From Betaproteobacteria bacterium UBA6910 (GTDB lineage: Bacteria; Pseudomonadota; Gammaproteobacteria; Burkholderiales; UBA6910), in NCBI GenBank assembly GCA_002451065.1, contig DKBC01000154.1:13227-35569 (forward strand): a stretch of 22,343 bases of DNA, in the 5' to 3' direction. Below, piece after piece: positions 1 through 7,451 of the stretch. The stretch's first letter is position 1, and the number at the start of each line of letters is the position of its first letter. The position numbers were made by a program, and so were the translations under genes. The notes beneath the pieces are model-generated. The model searched no databases and was not told where the DNA came from. It saw only the letters and a list, made by a program, of their open reading frames with translations.

Positions 1-1086
1 CCCCGCCACGGGGTCAAGATCTTCGCGGAGATCGTGGACGCGCCCCGCATGCCGGTGGACGCGATCCTGGAGCGGGCGGAGCGCTATCGCCGGGACGGCG
101 CCGACGTCATCGATCTCGGCTGCCTCCCGGACACGCCCTTCGCCCACCTGGGCGACGCGGTGCGGGCGCTCAAGGGCGCCGGATTCGCGGTGAGCGTGGA
201 TTCCCTGGAGAGCGAGGAGCTGTTGCGGGGCGGGCGCGCCGGCGCGGACTACCTGCTCTCCCTCAAGGAGGAAACCCTGTGGGTGGCGGATGAAGTGGCG
301 TCCACCCCGGTGCTGATACCTTCGACGCCGCGGGACATGGATTCGCTTTACCGCGCCGTGGACGCCTTGCAGGCCCGGGGGCGCCCGTTCTTGGCGGACC
401 CTATCCTGGAGCCGATCCATTTCGGGTTCACCGATGCCATCGCGCGTTACCGGGAACTGCGCCAGGCGCGCCCCTCCGCGCCGGTGATGATGGGCATCGG
501 CAACGTCACCGAACTCACCGACGCCGACACCAGCGGCATCCACGCCGTGCTCCTGGGAATCATTTCCGAGCTCGGCATCGAGGCCCTGCTTACCACCGAG
601 GTGAGTCCCCACTGCCGACGCGCGGTGCGGGAGGCGGATGCCGCCCGGCGCATGATGTTCGCGGCCCGGGAGGAATCCAGCCTGCCCCGGGATTTCTCCG
701 ACCTGCTGCTGCAGGTCCACGCCCGCAAGCCCTTTCCCGATGCGCCCGCGGAAATCGCGGAGGTCGCGGCGGGCGTGAAGGATCCGAGCTTTCGCATCCA
801 GGTGGCCGAGGATGGCATCCACGTCTACAACCGCGACGGTCACCACGTGGCGGGTGATCCCTTCCGGCTCTATCCCCGGCTCGGCGTGGAGCAGGATGGA
901 GGCCACGCCTTTTACCTGGGCGTGGAGCTGGCGCGGGCCCAGGTCGCCTGGCAACTGGGAAAGCGCTACAACCAGGACGAGGCCCTGGACTGGGGCTGCG
1001 CCGTGGAGCGCACCGAGGAAGACAAACTGGTGCACCACGCGCCGGGCGCCACCCTGAGGGAACGGGCCAAGCGGGGCGAGCCATGA
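1..1086 (+). CDS. Dihydropteroate synthase-like protein (TIGR00284/DUF6513 type), 5' partial
   Basis: The reading frame is open to the first base of the window, and the residues before the first possible start (KIFAEIVDAPRMP) look like real protein, so the true start lies upstream. The visible part has a TIM-barrel pterin-binding character: DGADVIDLGCLP, SVDSLE, LADPILEPIHFGF and MMGIGNVTELTDAD, then a C-terminal region with HAFYLGVELARAQ and LGKRYNQDEALDWG. This matches my knowledge of the dihydropteroate-synthase-related proteins of methanogens and H4MPT-containing methylotrophs. The inferred role is coupling of the pterin to the ribofuranosylaminobenzene unit during dephospho-H4MPT synthesis; the exact reaction is not proven by the sequence. 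The stop overlaps the next start by 4 bp (ATGA), indicating translational coupling. An ordinary folate FolP is less likely because of the C-terminal extension and the neighbours. Confidence 0.85.
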   Translation, partial: PRHGVKIFAEIVDAPRMPVDAILERAERYRRDGADVIDLGCLPDTPFAHLGDAVRALKGAGFAVSVDSLESEELLRGGRAGADYLLSLKEETLWVADEVASTPVLIPSTPRDMDSLYRAVDALQARGRPFLADPILEPIHFGFTDAIARYRELRQARPSAPVMMGIGNVTELTDADTSGIHAVLLGIISELGIEALLTTEVSPHCRRAVREADAARRMMFAAREESSLPRDFSDLLLQVHARKPFPDAPAEIAEVAAGVKDPSFRIQVAEDGIHVYNRDGHHVAGDPFRLYPRLGVEQDGGHAFYLGVELARAQVAWQLGKRYNQDEALDWGCAVERTEEDKLVHHAPGATLRERAKRGEP

Positions 1087-1661
1087 GCTTCATACTGGAG
1101 ACCATCGTCACCACCCGCTCCCTCGATGGGCGGGTCCACATCGCCCCCATGGGCATGCGGGAAGAGGGCGGCCTGGTGCTGCTGGCGCCGTTCCGGCCGT
1201 CCGCCACTTTGGACAACATCCTGGCGAGCCGCTGCGCGGTGGTGAACGCCACCGACGACGTGCGGGTGTTCGCCGGGTGCATCGTCGGCCGCCGGGACTG
1301 GCCCACCGGGCCCGCGGAGCGGGTGCCGGCTGTCCGTCTCGCCGCGGCGCTTCACCACCTGGAACTGGAACTGGAACGGGTGGACGACGATCCCCAGCGC
1401 CCGCGCCTGTGGCTGCGGCGGGTATTTGAGGCCACCCACGCGCCGTTTCGCGGATTCAACCGCGCCCAGGCGGCAGTCATCGAGGCGGCGGTGCTGGTGA
1501 GCCGGCTGCACCTCCTGCCCGCCGAGAAAATAGACACCGAATTGCAGTACCTCGCCATCGCCATCGACAAGACCGCCGGTCCCGCCGAGCGAGAGGCGTG
1601 GGAATGGCTCCTCGCCCGTGTCGCCGAGCACCGGGGCGGGCCGTCGGAGGCGCGGGGATGA
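1083..1661 (+). CDS. DUF447 family protein, predicted flavin-binding, H4MPT-linked
   Basis: A 192-residue protein beginning MSFILETIVTTRSLDGRVHIAPMGM, which is the typical opening of the DUF447 family shared by methanogens and H4MPT methylotrophs. The N-terminal half resembles a flavin-reductase-type split barrel (HIAPMGM, LAPFRPSATLDNI, VVNATDDVRVFAG). The C-terminal half is helical, with FRGFNRAQAAVIEAAVLVSRLHLLP. No reaction is established to my knowledge; an FMN-dependent step in cofactor synthesis or reduction is only a guess. Both neighbours are joined to it by 4-bp ATGA overlaps (1083-1086 and 1658-1661), so it is co-translated with the dihydropteroate-synthase-like gene and mfnB. Confidence 0.85.
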   Translation: MSFILETIVTTRSLDGRVHIAPMGMREEGGLVLLAPFRPSATLDNILASRCAVVNATDDVRVFAGCIVGRRDWPTGPAERVPAVRLAAALHHLELELERVDDDPQRPRLWLRRVFEATHAPFRGFNRAQAAVIEAAVLVSRLHLLPAEKIDTELQYLAIAIDKTAGPAEREAWEWLLARVAEHRGGPSEARG

Positions 1662-2350
1662 CGCGACTGCTGGCGAGCGTGCGGAACCTGGAGGAAGCGC
1701 GGCTTGCCATGGCGGGCGGCGCGGACATCGTGGACCTCAAGGAGCCCGCCCGCGGAGCACTGGGCGCGGTGCCTCTGGCGGTGGCCTACGAGGTGGTGCG
1801 GGAGATTGGCAGCCACTGCCTGGTCAGCGCCACCGTGGGTGACTTGCCCCTCAGGCCGAAGGTGCTGGTGCCGGCAGTGTCGGCGGCGGGAGAGGCCGGC
1901 GTCAGCTTTGTGAAAATCGGGCTGTTTGGTTCGGGAGATTCCCGGGAATGCATCCGCGCCCTGGCGCCCCTCGCCCGTCGCCTCCGGCTGGTGGCCGTGC
2001 TGTTCGCGGACCAGGACCCGGATTTCTCGCTGCTCGACCCGCTGCGCGACGGCGGGTTCGTCGGCGCCATGCTAGACACCGCGGGCAAGGACGGGCGGGG
2101 CCTGAGGGATTGCATGTCAGACGAGGGCATCGCCTGCTTTGTCGACGCCGCGCGGAACCTGGGCCTGCTCACCGGACTCGCCGGATCTCTCTGGGCGTCC
2201 GACATTCCCGCGCTGCTGCCCTTCGCGCCTGATTACCTGGGTTTCCGCGGTGCGTTGTGTGCCGGCGGATCGCGCACTACTGGGCTGGACGCCGGTGCGC
2301 TCCGGAAAGTGCGGGCGCGAATTCCGCGCAAGGCCGCGGTTGAGGCGTAA
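1658..2350 (+). CDS. mfnB: (5-formylfuran-3-yl)methyl phosphate synthase MfnB
   Basis: A 230-residue DUF556/MfnB protein. In the archaeal family this enzyme makes the furan ring of methanofuran from two molecules of glyceraldehyde 3-phosphate; here it would make the furan of methylofuran. The sequence shows the family signatures: GADIVDLKEPARGALGAV with Asp26 and Lys28, FVKIGLFG with Lys86, and GAMLDTAGKDG with Asp140 and Lys144, which match the catalytic lysine/aspartate set of the archaeal enzyme. I chose the ATG at 1658 because it overlaps the preceding stop as ATGA and begins MTRLLASVRN, the usual start. An upstream in-frame start at 1598 would add about 20 atypical residues. It is the last gene of its operon and is followed by a hairpin at 2428-2447. 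Confidence 0.93.
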   Translation: MTRLLASVRNLEEARLAMAGGADIVDLKEPARGALGAVPLAVAYEVVREIGSHCLVSATVGDLPLRPKVLVPAVSAAGEAGVSFVKIGLFGSGDSRECIRALAPLARRLRLVAVLFADQDPDFSLLDPLRDGGFVGAMLDTAGKDGRGLRDCMSDEGIACFVDAARNLGLLTGLAGSLWASDIPALLPFAPDYLGFRGALCAGGSRTTGLDAGALRKVRARIPRKAAVEA

Positions 2351-2427
2351 CGCGATGACCGACCACCGCCCGCGCGCGGCCAAAAGCTTGTCGGCGTTGC
2401 GAAGCTTTGGAATTCCTGATGCAAACG

Positions 2428-2447
2428 AGGTCAGCCGGGGCTGACCT
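2428..2447. terminator. Perfect inverted repeat between convergent genes, candidate bidirectional terminator
   Basis: The arms AGGTCAGCC and GGCTGACCT are perfectly complementary around a 2-base centre. The hairpin sits between the end of mfnB (2350) and the end of the minus-strand secreted protein (2471). On the plus strand a mildly T-rich stretch (GTAGTTGTGTTTC) follows, but there is no clean T-run. A shared terminator is the likeliest role. Confidence 0.5.
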
Positions 2448-2470
2448 GTAGTTGTGTTTCGAACGATCCG

Positions 2471-2881
2471 CTATTCTTTGACCAGGGTGATCTCCTTGTC
2501 CTTGTCCCTCATCCCCTTGAGGGTCTTGTCGTCCACCCTCTGCAGCGTGACTTTGCTGTCCTGGCATCCCTGGAGGACGCTGGAAAACTCGATGACGAAG
2601 ACCAGTTCCTCCGCGGTCGCTTTCTTGACCGAAATGGGCGCCTTCTGGCCCACGCAAGGATTGCCCTTGACTCCCTTTCCCGCCGCCCCCGAGCTCTGGA
2701 AACTGCCCCCGTTGTCGAGGATCACGACGTCAGCCTCGCGATGGTGTTTGGTCGCGATTTGCTCCTTCGCCGTACCCACCCAGGTTGCCTTCCAATTGCC
2801 GTTGTACGGATTCTCTGCCTGTGCCACTCCCGCGACCAAAGCCAAGAGGGCAATGATCGACAATGCTCCTGCGCGTTTCAT
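2471..2881 (-). CDS. Small secreted hypothetical protein
   Basis: A 136-residue protein with a clear Sec signal peptide: MKRAG, a hydrophobic stretch of about 14 residues and a likely cleavage site after AQA at residue 22. The mature part begins ENPYNGNWKATW, a type of opening seen in small beta-rich periplasmic proteins. It holds two cysteines (76 and 106) that could pair, and its lysine-rich C-terminus has several beta-strand-like segments. I recognise no enzyme motif. A good ribosome site (GGGAGGCAGG) lies just upstream of the ATG. It has no obvious link to one-carbon metabolism, stands alone, and is convergent with the mfnB operon. It may be an unrelated periplasmic protein; export is likely, function unknown. 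Confidence 0.75.
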   Translation of the reverse strand: MKRAGALSIIALLALVAGVAQAENPYNGNWKATWVGTAKEQIATKHHREADVVILDNGGSFQSSGAAGKGVKGNPCVGQKAPISVKKATAEELVFVIEFSSVLQGCQDSKVTLQRVDDKTLKGMRDKDKEITLVKE

Positions 2882-3045
2882 TTTCCTGCCTCCCGCCTGA
2901 AAACACCGATGAAATCGGCGGCTTCCTGGAGGTCACGGAATCGCGGGGCCCGACCCCAACCGTCGAACGATCACGTTGAAACCTGCTGCTTGCTAGCATG
3001 AGCCGGCGAGCCGCCGTCTTTTATGCGACCCCCATCGATTCCAGT
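2882..3045. other. Intergenic region without a gene
   Basis: About 160 bp between the start of the secreted protein and the end of mfnE, both on the minus strand. It should carry the promoter of the secreted protein, but I see no convincing -35/-10 pair. A short stem (CGGCG/CGCCG) near 3004-3016 is too weak to call a terminator. Confidence 0.4.
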
Positions 3046-3642
3046 CTAGTCCACGAGCCGGCTGTCCACCAGCCAGGCGCGCAGGACCTGGTGGTCCGCC
3101 TTGGACAGCACCAGGGGCGTGACGCAGGTGCGGGCGGCGAATTCGGGGAACGCCGCGTCCACGATCCCCAGCCGGCTGAGTTCCGCGGGCTCCAGGTCGG
3201 GCCTGGGCGGGGGAGCCGCCTTGACCAGGATCAGGCGCTCGGCGTTGAGCCTCTGGGCAAACCACGCGGCGAGGCTGTCCGAGGTGACGTCCCAGTTCGC
3301 GGGTATCTCATCCTCGGCGATGGTCATCGCCACCGGCAGCCACACGGCGACGCGCGCGGTCTGCAGCACGCGCCGCACGTCGTCCTCGGTGGCGGCCGGG
3401 ATGAGGCTCGGCGCCAGTCCCATCAGCATGAGCCCGAACTGCTCCATGGCGTGCAGGGCCATGCGGTGGGCCACATCGTCCGGAAAGCCCCAGCTTTCCT
3501 GGGCGTCCCTTACCTGATCGGCGAAGGGACCGCCGCCGGGAACCAGCACCACCCGTCCTCGCCCATGGGTCGCGAGCACGTCGAGCCAGTCCCGCAGGAC
3601 CGGATCCGCGGCGAGGCTCCCGCCGAGTTTCACGACCCACAT
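3046..3642 (-). CDS. mfnE: Amino-acid-kinase family protein, MfnE-like (aminomethylfuran phosphate kinase)
   Basis: A 198-residue member of the amino acid kinase fold. It begins MWVVKLGGSL (phosphate-binding loop), followed by VVLVPGGGPFADQVR at residues 31-46 and NWDVTSDSLAAWFAQ at about 117-130, with LILVKAA near 137. Archaeal MfnE phosphorylates (5-aminomethylfuran-3-yl)methyl phosphate to the diphosphate before condensation with the tyramine/tyrosine unit; I infer the same role in methylofuran synthesis. The ATG at 3642 is chosen because the conserved beta-strand and glycine loop start immediately after it; an ORF extending farther upstream only overlaps mfnF. It lies 5 bp after the mfnF stop, last in the mfnD-mfnF-mfnE operon. 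The family assignment is firm; the substrate rests on context. Confidence 0.88.
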   Translation of the reverse strand: MWVVKLGGSLAADPVLRDWLDVLATHGRGRVVLVPGGGPFADQVRDAQESWGFPDDVAHRMALHAMEQFGLMLMGLAPSLIPAATEDDVRRVLQTARVAVWLPVAMTIAEDEIPANWDVTSDSLAAWFAQRLNAERLILVKAAPPPRPDLEPAELSRLGIVDAAFPEFAARTCVTPLVLSKADHQVLRAWLVDSRLVD

Positions 3643-3647
3643 GGCGC

Positions 3648-4700
3648 TCAGCCTGTGCGCGAGATGGCGGCGAGGCCGGAAGCCAACAACGCCACCGCTA
3701 CGGCGGGCGCGCAGGCCGCGATCCAGGCCCGCTCCCCGCCGGGCACCGGGACGAGCTCGGAAAAATCCAGGCAACGGCGGTGCAGGCGGCGCGCGATGGC
3801 GGCGGCGAGAAAACGCCCCACCCCGGCGGCGACCACCGGCGCATCGCGCTCCAGCGGCTCCCGCGCGAGGACGCGGACTGCCGCGCCCTGGATCCGGCGC
3901 AGCTGGCGCTCGGCGAACCATTCGGCCAGCCGGCGCCAGTCGGCGAAGGCGGCGTCCTCCAGATCGCGCCCGATCATGCGGGCGATGCGGCGGGCGCTGG
4001 CCTCGGGCGTTTTCGCGCCGCCGTCCGCCGCGGGCTGCTGGTCGCATTCCTCGGGCAGTTGTCCGGTCAAGCGGTACACATCGGCGCTGGTGGCAAACAG
4101 TTCCGCCATCAGCGGCACGCTCTGGCCCGCGAAGGGCGCCGCTTCGGCGAGCGCCATGAGCGGCGTTCGCACCACGCCGGTATAGACCAGTTCCCCGGAG
4201 ATAAGGCGCGAGGCGTCATCGCGGCCTTGGGCCCGCACGGCGCCGCCCCGGAACGGGACGATGTCGGTGGTGGTGCTGCCGATGTCGAGATAGAGTCCCT
4301 CCCCGAGCCGCGCCGCCGCCCACTCCGCGGGCGCGCGCCAGTTGGCGGAGGCGACGTCCGCCGGCGCGCGCAAGGCGGTGTCGGCATCCATCATGCCGCG
4401 GGTGCCGCCATAGAAGCGCACGGCGCCGGGCGCCAGCCGCGCCTGCATTTCGGCGACCAGCGCCGCGACGCCGGCGTCACGGCTTGGAAACAGGTCGGCC
4501 ATTTCTCCGGTCATGGTCACGATGTTGCGCGGTGCCGCGCCAATTCGATTCCTGACTTGGGCGATGGCCGCCGGGAGTTCCGGGATTCCGAGCCAGAGGC
4601 GGCAGGGCACCTGCAGCGCCCGCACGGCTCCTGCCGTCACCAGCGCTGCCTTGAGGTGGGCGCCGCCCACGTCCCAGCCGATGACGCCATCAATGGACAA
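3648..4700 (-). CDS. mfnF: H4MPT-linked C1 transfer protein, MfnF-like (hydantoinase/oxoprolinase-type ASKHA fold)
   Basis: A 350-residue protein of the TIGR03123 family. It has two ASKHA phosphate-binding segments, GWDVGGAHLKAAL (residues 8-20) and GLYLDIGSTTTDIVPF (135-150), plus VTMTGEMADLF (61-71) and FYGGTRGMMD. In methanogens MfnF joins the phosphorylated aminomethylfuran to gamma-glutamyltyramine, forming the ether that links the furan and phenol rings. A corresponding reaction is expected for methylofuran. The start overlaps the 3' end of mfnD by 11 bp and the stop is 5 bp from mfnE, so the three genes are one transcription and translation unit. The C-terminal part is alanine- and arginine-rich but without a frame break. 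Substrate specificity is inferred. Confidence 0.9.
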   Translation of the reverse strand: MSIDGVIGWDVGGAHLKAALVTAGAVRALQVPCRLWLGIPELPAAIAQVRNRIGAAPRNIVTMTGEMADLFPSRDAGVAALVAEMQARLAPGAVRFYGGTRGMMDADTALRAPADVASANWRAPAEWAAARLGEGLYLDIGSTTTDIVPFRGGAVRAQGRDDASRLISGELVYTGVVRTPLMALAEAAPFAGQSVPLMAELFATSADVYRLTGQLPEECDQQPAADGGAKTPEASARRIARMIGRDLEDAAFADWRRLAEWFAERQLRRIQGAAVRVLAREPLERDAPVVAAGVGRFLAAAIARRLHRRCLDFSELVPVPGGERAWIAACAPAVAVALLASGLAAISRTG

Positions 4701-5682
4701 GGTGTGGTTCCAGTGCGAGGTTCACCGCGCGCGGCGCGAGAGGGGCCGTATCGGCGAGGGGCAGGCCTTGGGCCAGCTCCAGGACCCGCTGCGCCGGATT
4801 GATGCCCGTAGCATTGGCGATGCCGCAATAGGAGGTGGTGACCCGCGGGTTCACCTCCATCACCACCGGGCCGGACGGGGTGTCCACCAAGTCCACACCT
4901 ACGTAACCCCAGAGATCGGGCAGGGCGCAGGCAATGGCGCCGCCGAGCCGTGCCAGGCGGCCGTCGGGATCGGCGCGGGCGTTGACCTCGATCCCCGCCA
5001 GGGAGAGCCGTTCGCCGCGCACCACGCGCTGGCGATTGACCGCGAGGAGCGAGGCCGCGCCGTTGCAGCAGATCAGAGAAAGCGACAAGGCTTCGCCTTC
5101 GATCCAGGGCTGGGCGATGTGGCCCGGATGGGCCGCGAGCCAGCGGCGCGCGTTGTCGGCGTCGGGCAACAGCCAGTTGTCCTCGCAGCCTGCGCCGTCG
5201 TCGGGCTTGACCACCCAGGCACCGCGCAGAGGCGGGATTCGCGCCGGATCGTCATAGCTGGGCACCGCGGGGATTCCGCGGGCATCGAGCACCGTGGCCG
5301 TAACCAGCTTGCTCGCAGCCGTGTGCACGGCTTCGGGGCGCGACCCGAGCAGGATGCGCCCGGCTTCCAGAGTCAGCCGCGACAGCGCCTCCAGCGTGCC
5401 ACCGGTCTCGGGCGCGATGGGCCAGGCGGCGTCGCACCGCTCCAGCCCGCTCCAGTAGGTGTCCCGGGCGGATTCGCCGGCCTCGGGGCGCAGGGTCGCC
5501 GCCGGCGGCGGGGCGGACGGCAGGCGCCGGTCGCGCGCTACGAGCACCCCGACGCCGGGAACCGCAGCGAGGTCGCGTGTCAGGGCATGCGCCATCATCT
5601 CGCCTTCTCGCGCGAGGGATGGCGGGAGCGGCACGGCGCCGAGACCGCCTCCGGTGATAAACTCGTACACGAATACTCTCAT
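4690..5682 (-). CDS. mfnD: ATP-grasp ligase, MfnD-like (tyramine/tyrosine-glutamate ligase)
   Basis: A 330-residue ATP-grasp protein opening MRVFVYEFITGGGLG, the usual signature of this group. The ATP-grasp domain shows AASKLVTATVLDARGIPAVPS (122-142), GAWVVKPDDGAGCEDN (154-169) and VVMEVNPRVTTSYCGIANATG (273-293), with the metal-binding Glu and Asn in EVNPR. Archaeal MfnD joins tyramine to L-glutamate. Bacterial methylofuran is reported to carry tyrosine in place of tyramine, and no tyrosine decarboxylase (mfnA) is seen here, so tyrosine may be the substrate. A strong ribosome site (AGGGAGGAGG, complement of 5685-5694) precedes the ATG. Its upstream region is only 11 bp from a divergent start codon, so its promoter must lie inside the neighbouring gene. 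Confidence 0.88.
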   Translation of the reverse strand: MRVFVYEFITGGGLGAVPLPPSLAREGEMMAHALTRDLAAVPGVGVLVARDRRLPSAPPPAATLRPEAGESARDTYWSGLERCDAAWPIAPETGGTLEALSRLTLEAGRILLGSRPEAVHTAASKLVTATVLDARGIPAVPSYDDPARIPPLRGAWVVKPDDGAGCEDNWLLPDADNARRWLAAHPGHIAQPWIEGEALSLSLICCNGAASLLAVNRQRVVRGERLSLAGIEVNARADPDGRLARLGGAIACALPDLWGYVGVDLVDTPSGPVVMEVNPRVTTSYCGIANATGINPAQRVLELAQGLPLADTAPLAPRAVNLALEPHLVH

Positions 5683-5693
5683 CGCCTCCTCCC

Positions 5694-6413
5694 TTGAAAT
5701 TCGTCGCCGTGATGGATCTGATGCAAGGGCGCGTCGTGCACGCCCGGCGCGGCGCGCGCGACGCCTATCGGCCGGTGGCGTCGTGCCTGACGCCCTCCGC
5801 GGAGCCGCTCGAGGTCGCCGCGTCGCTCCTCGAATTCTTTTCCTTCGACGCCTTGTATCTCGCTGACCTGGATGCGATCCTGGGCCGCGGCGACAACTTC
5901 CACATCGTCGCCGCGCTGCGCGCCCGTTTTCCCGCGGGGGAAATCTGGGTGGACGCGGGCCTGGCCAGTTCCGACCGCCTGCGCCAGTTTCAGGCGTGCG
6001 CCCTGGGCGTTCCGGTGATCGGCTCCGAAAGCCAGACCGGGACCGGGCTGTTGGCGGAAATGGCCGCCGCGGGGGTCGAGGGCATTCTCTCCCTGGACTT
6101 CAAGGACGGTCGTATGCTGGGGCCGGCTGCATTGCTCGAGCAGACCGGACTTTGGCCGCGGCGCGTGATCGTGCTGGATCTGCACCGCGTGGGAAGCGGT
6201 CTCGGGCCGGATTTGGCGTTGCTGAGGCAGGTGCAGGCTCGCGCGCCTCGGGCCCGGGTCTATGCCGGCGGCGGCGTGCGCGATGCGCGGGACCTGGAGA
6301 CCCTGGCCCGGGCGGGCGCGGCGGGAGTGTTGTTGGCGAGCGCCCTGCATGATGGCAGCTTGACCCCCGGTGAAATGGAACGGAGCCGCCGCGCGGAAAC
6401 GCGGCGGCCCTGA
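5694..6413 (+). CDS. HisA/HisF-related TIM-barrel protein of the H4MPT island
   Basis: A 239-residue HisA/HisF-like barrel. It shows VAVMDLMQGRVVHARRGARDAYRP at the N-terminus, LYLADLDAI (about 54-62), IWVDAGL, SLDFKDGRM, VIVLDLHRVG and YAGGGVRDARDLETL, with the second phosphate-binding site AGAAGVLLASALH near the C-terminus. Such genes recur beside H4MPT genes in methanogens and methylotrophs, but their reaction is unknown to me; an aldolase/isomerase step on a phosphorylated sugar or furan precursor is a guess. True histidine HisA is less likely because no his genes are near and the active-site loops differ. The only in-frame start that keeps the first beta-strand is TTG at 5694; the next ATG is at 5712. 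No Shine-Dalgarno sequence is visible before the TTG. Confidence 0.82.
   Translation: MKFVAVMDLMQGRVVHARRGARDAYRPVASCLTPSAEPLEVAASLLEFFSFDALYLADLDAILGRGDNFHIVAALRARFPAGEIWVDAGLASSDRLRQFQACALGVPVIGSESQTGTGLLAEMAAAGVEGILSLDFKDGRMLGPAALLEQTGLWPRRVIVLDLHRVGSGLGPDLALLRQVQARAPRARVYAGGGVRDARDLETLARAGAAGVLLASALHDGSLTPGEMERSRRAETRRP
6385..6408. terminator. Strong GC hairpin at the 3' end of the HisA-like gene
   Basis: A perfect 9-bp stem (GCCGCCGCG/CGCGGCGGC) with the loop CGGAAA lies inside the last codons of the HisA-like gene, just before its stop and 30 bp from the end of the convergent fae copy. No T-run follows on either strand, so it may be a factor-dependent terminator or an mRNA 3' stabilising stem shared by the converging units. 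Confidence 0.5.
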
Positions 6414-6437
6414 ACCGGTTGCTACGTCGCAGCCTAC

Positions 6438-7055
6438 CTAGCGGTGGGCCTGGAAAGGGTGATCGGCGGAGCCCCTCTTTGCGGTGACCTGGGCAGCCGT
6501 GGGTTCGCCCCTGGCCGCGCGGGCGATGGCTTCCTTGGTGGCCTGGTAGTTGTAGTCCTGGATTTTTTTATCGTCGGCTGCTTCCCAGTGGATGAATACG
6601 CCGACGCAGATGAACAGGTTGTCGGCCTGGTCCGCCGGTATGGTGCCGTCGGCGACGCTGTCAGCCACGGCCATGGCCACGGCGCGCTGGGCGGGGCCGA
6701 ACATCTGCACCGCCTGCTTGGCGCCCTTGATGGTGACCTTGTTGAACATCACCGCGTTGGGCTTGCACAGCAGGTTCGGCGCCACCACCGCGAGCAGCGA
6801 GGTGAAACCGTCCTTGTTGTTGGTGAGGCAGTTGGCGAAGGCCTTTTCCGCCGCGCTGCCGCGCGGCCCAATCAGCAGGTCGATGTGAGCGACCTCGTTG
6901 CCTTCCCCGACCAGGGACTCGCCCACCAGCACCCTGTCGATTTTCACCGCCGCCCGCGGGGCTGCGCCGGCCTGGGGCGGCGCCGGCCTTGCCGGTGCCG
7001 GCTGGGGCTGCGCGCCTCCTCCAAACAATCCCTTAATCGTGTCGAGAATGCCCAT
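6438..7055 (-). CDS. fae: Second formaldehyde-activating enzyme with an N-terminal tail
   Basis: A 205-residue Fae homologue. From about residue 38 it is nearly the same as the adjacent Fae: [23 protein letters not shown] with the conserved active-site His, then [55 protein letters not shown] and HPFQAHR. The first 37 residues are extra: a short possible amphipathic helix, [14 protein letters not shown], then a proline/alanine/glutamine linker. Ordinary Fae lacks this tail. Fae condenses formaldehyde with H4MPT to methylene-H4MPT in the cytoplasm. A strong ribosome site (AGGAGGAG at 7063-7070 on the minus strand) fixes the ATG, so the tail is probably translated. The tail may serve as a targeting or assembly tag, which is inference. 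Confidence 0.93.
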   Translation of the reverse strand: MGILDTIKGLFGGGAQPQPAPARPAPPQAGAAPRAAVKIDRVLVGESLVGEGNEVAHIDLLIGPRGSAAEKAFANCLTNNKDGFTSLLAVVAPNLLCKPNAVMFNKVTIKGAKQAVQMFGPAQRAVAMAVADSVADGTIPADQADNLFICVGVFIHWEAADDKKIQDYNYQATKEAIARAARGEPTAAQVTAKRGSADHPFQAHR

Positions 7056-7451
7056 GACATTTCTCCTCCTGAAGCCGGGATCCTATAAACCGGAAACTGG
7101 CCCCGAGGCATACCCCGGGGCCGTGCCGGCGTTAGATTACTTGTGGGCCTGGAACGGATGGTCGGCGGTGCCTTTCTTGGCGACGACCTCGGCGGCCTTG
7201 GGCTCGCCCTTGACGGCGCGGGCAATGGACTCTTTGGTGGCCTTGTAGTTGAAGTCCTGGATCTTGTTATCGTCGGCCGCATCCCAGTGGATGAACACGC
7301 CGACGCAGATGAACAGGTTGTCGGCTTCATCCGCGGGGATGGTGCCGTCGGCGACGCTGTCGGCCACGGCCATGGCCACCGCGCGCTGGGCGGGGCCGAA
7401 CATCTGCACCGCCTGCTTGGCGCCCTTGATGGTGACCTTGTTGAACATCAC
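6682..7451. repeat. Near-identical DNA tracts shared by the tandem fae genes
   Basis: Bases 6682-6752 are identical over 71 positions to 7381-7451, and a second 44-base identical run begins at about 6784 and about 7484. The identity includes synonymous positions, while the gene ends differ. This indicates recent duplication or ongoing gene conversion of the central part of fae. The span given covers the first pair of matching tracts. Confidence 0.85.
7099..7122 (-). terminator. Hairpin between the two fae genes
   Basis: A perfect 7-bp stem (GGCCCCG/CGGGGCC) with a 10-base loop lies 15-38 bp after the fae stop and upstream of the tailed fae. There is no T-run, so partial attenuation or RNA processing giving different levels of the two proteins is more likely than full termination. 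Confidence 0.4.

Noticed and set aside
2454..2900. A 148-codon plus-strand frame over the small secreted protein
   Set aside because: The minus strand has a clear signal peptide and ribosome site, and the plus-strand frame has neither.
3004..3016. CGGCG/CGCCG stem followed on the plus strand by TCTTTT
   Set aside because: Only 5 bp of stem, and no plus-strand transcript is expected to end there.
3641..4802. Long plus-strand frames across mfnF and mfnE
   Set aside because: Shadows of G+C-rich genes whose minus-strand products have clear ASKHA and kinase motifs.
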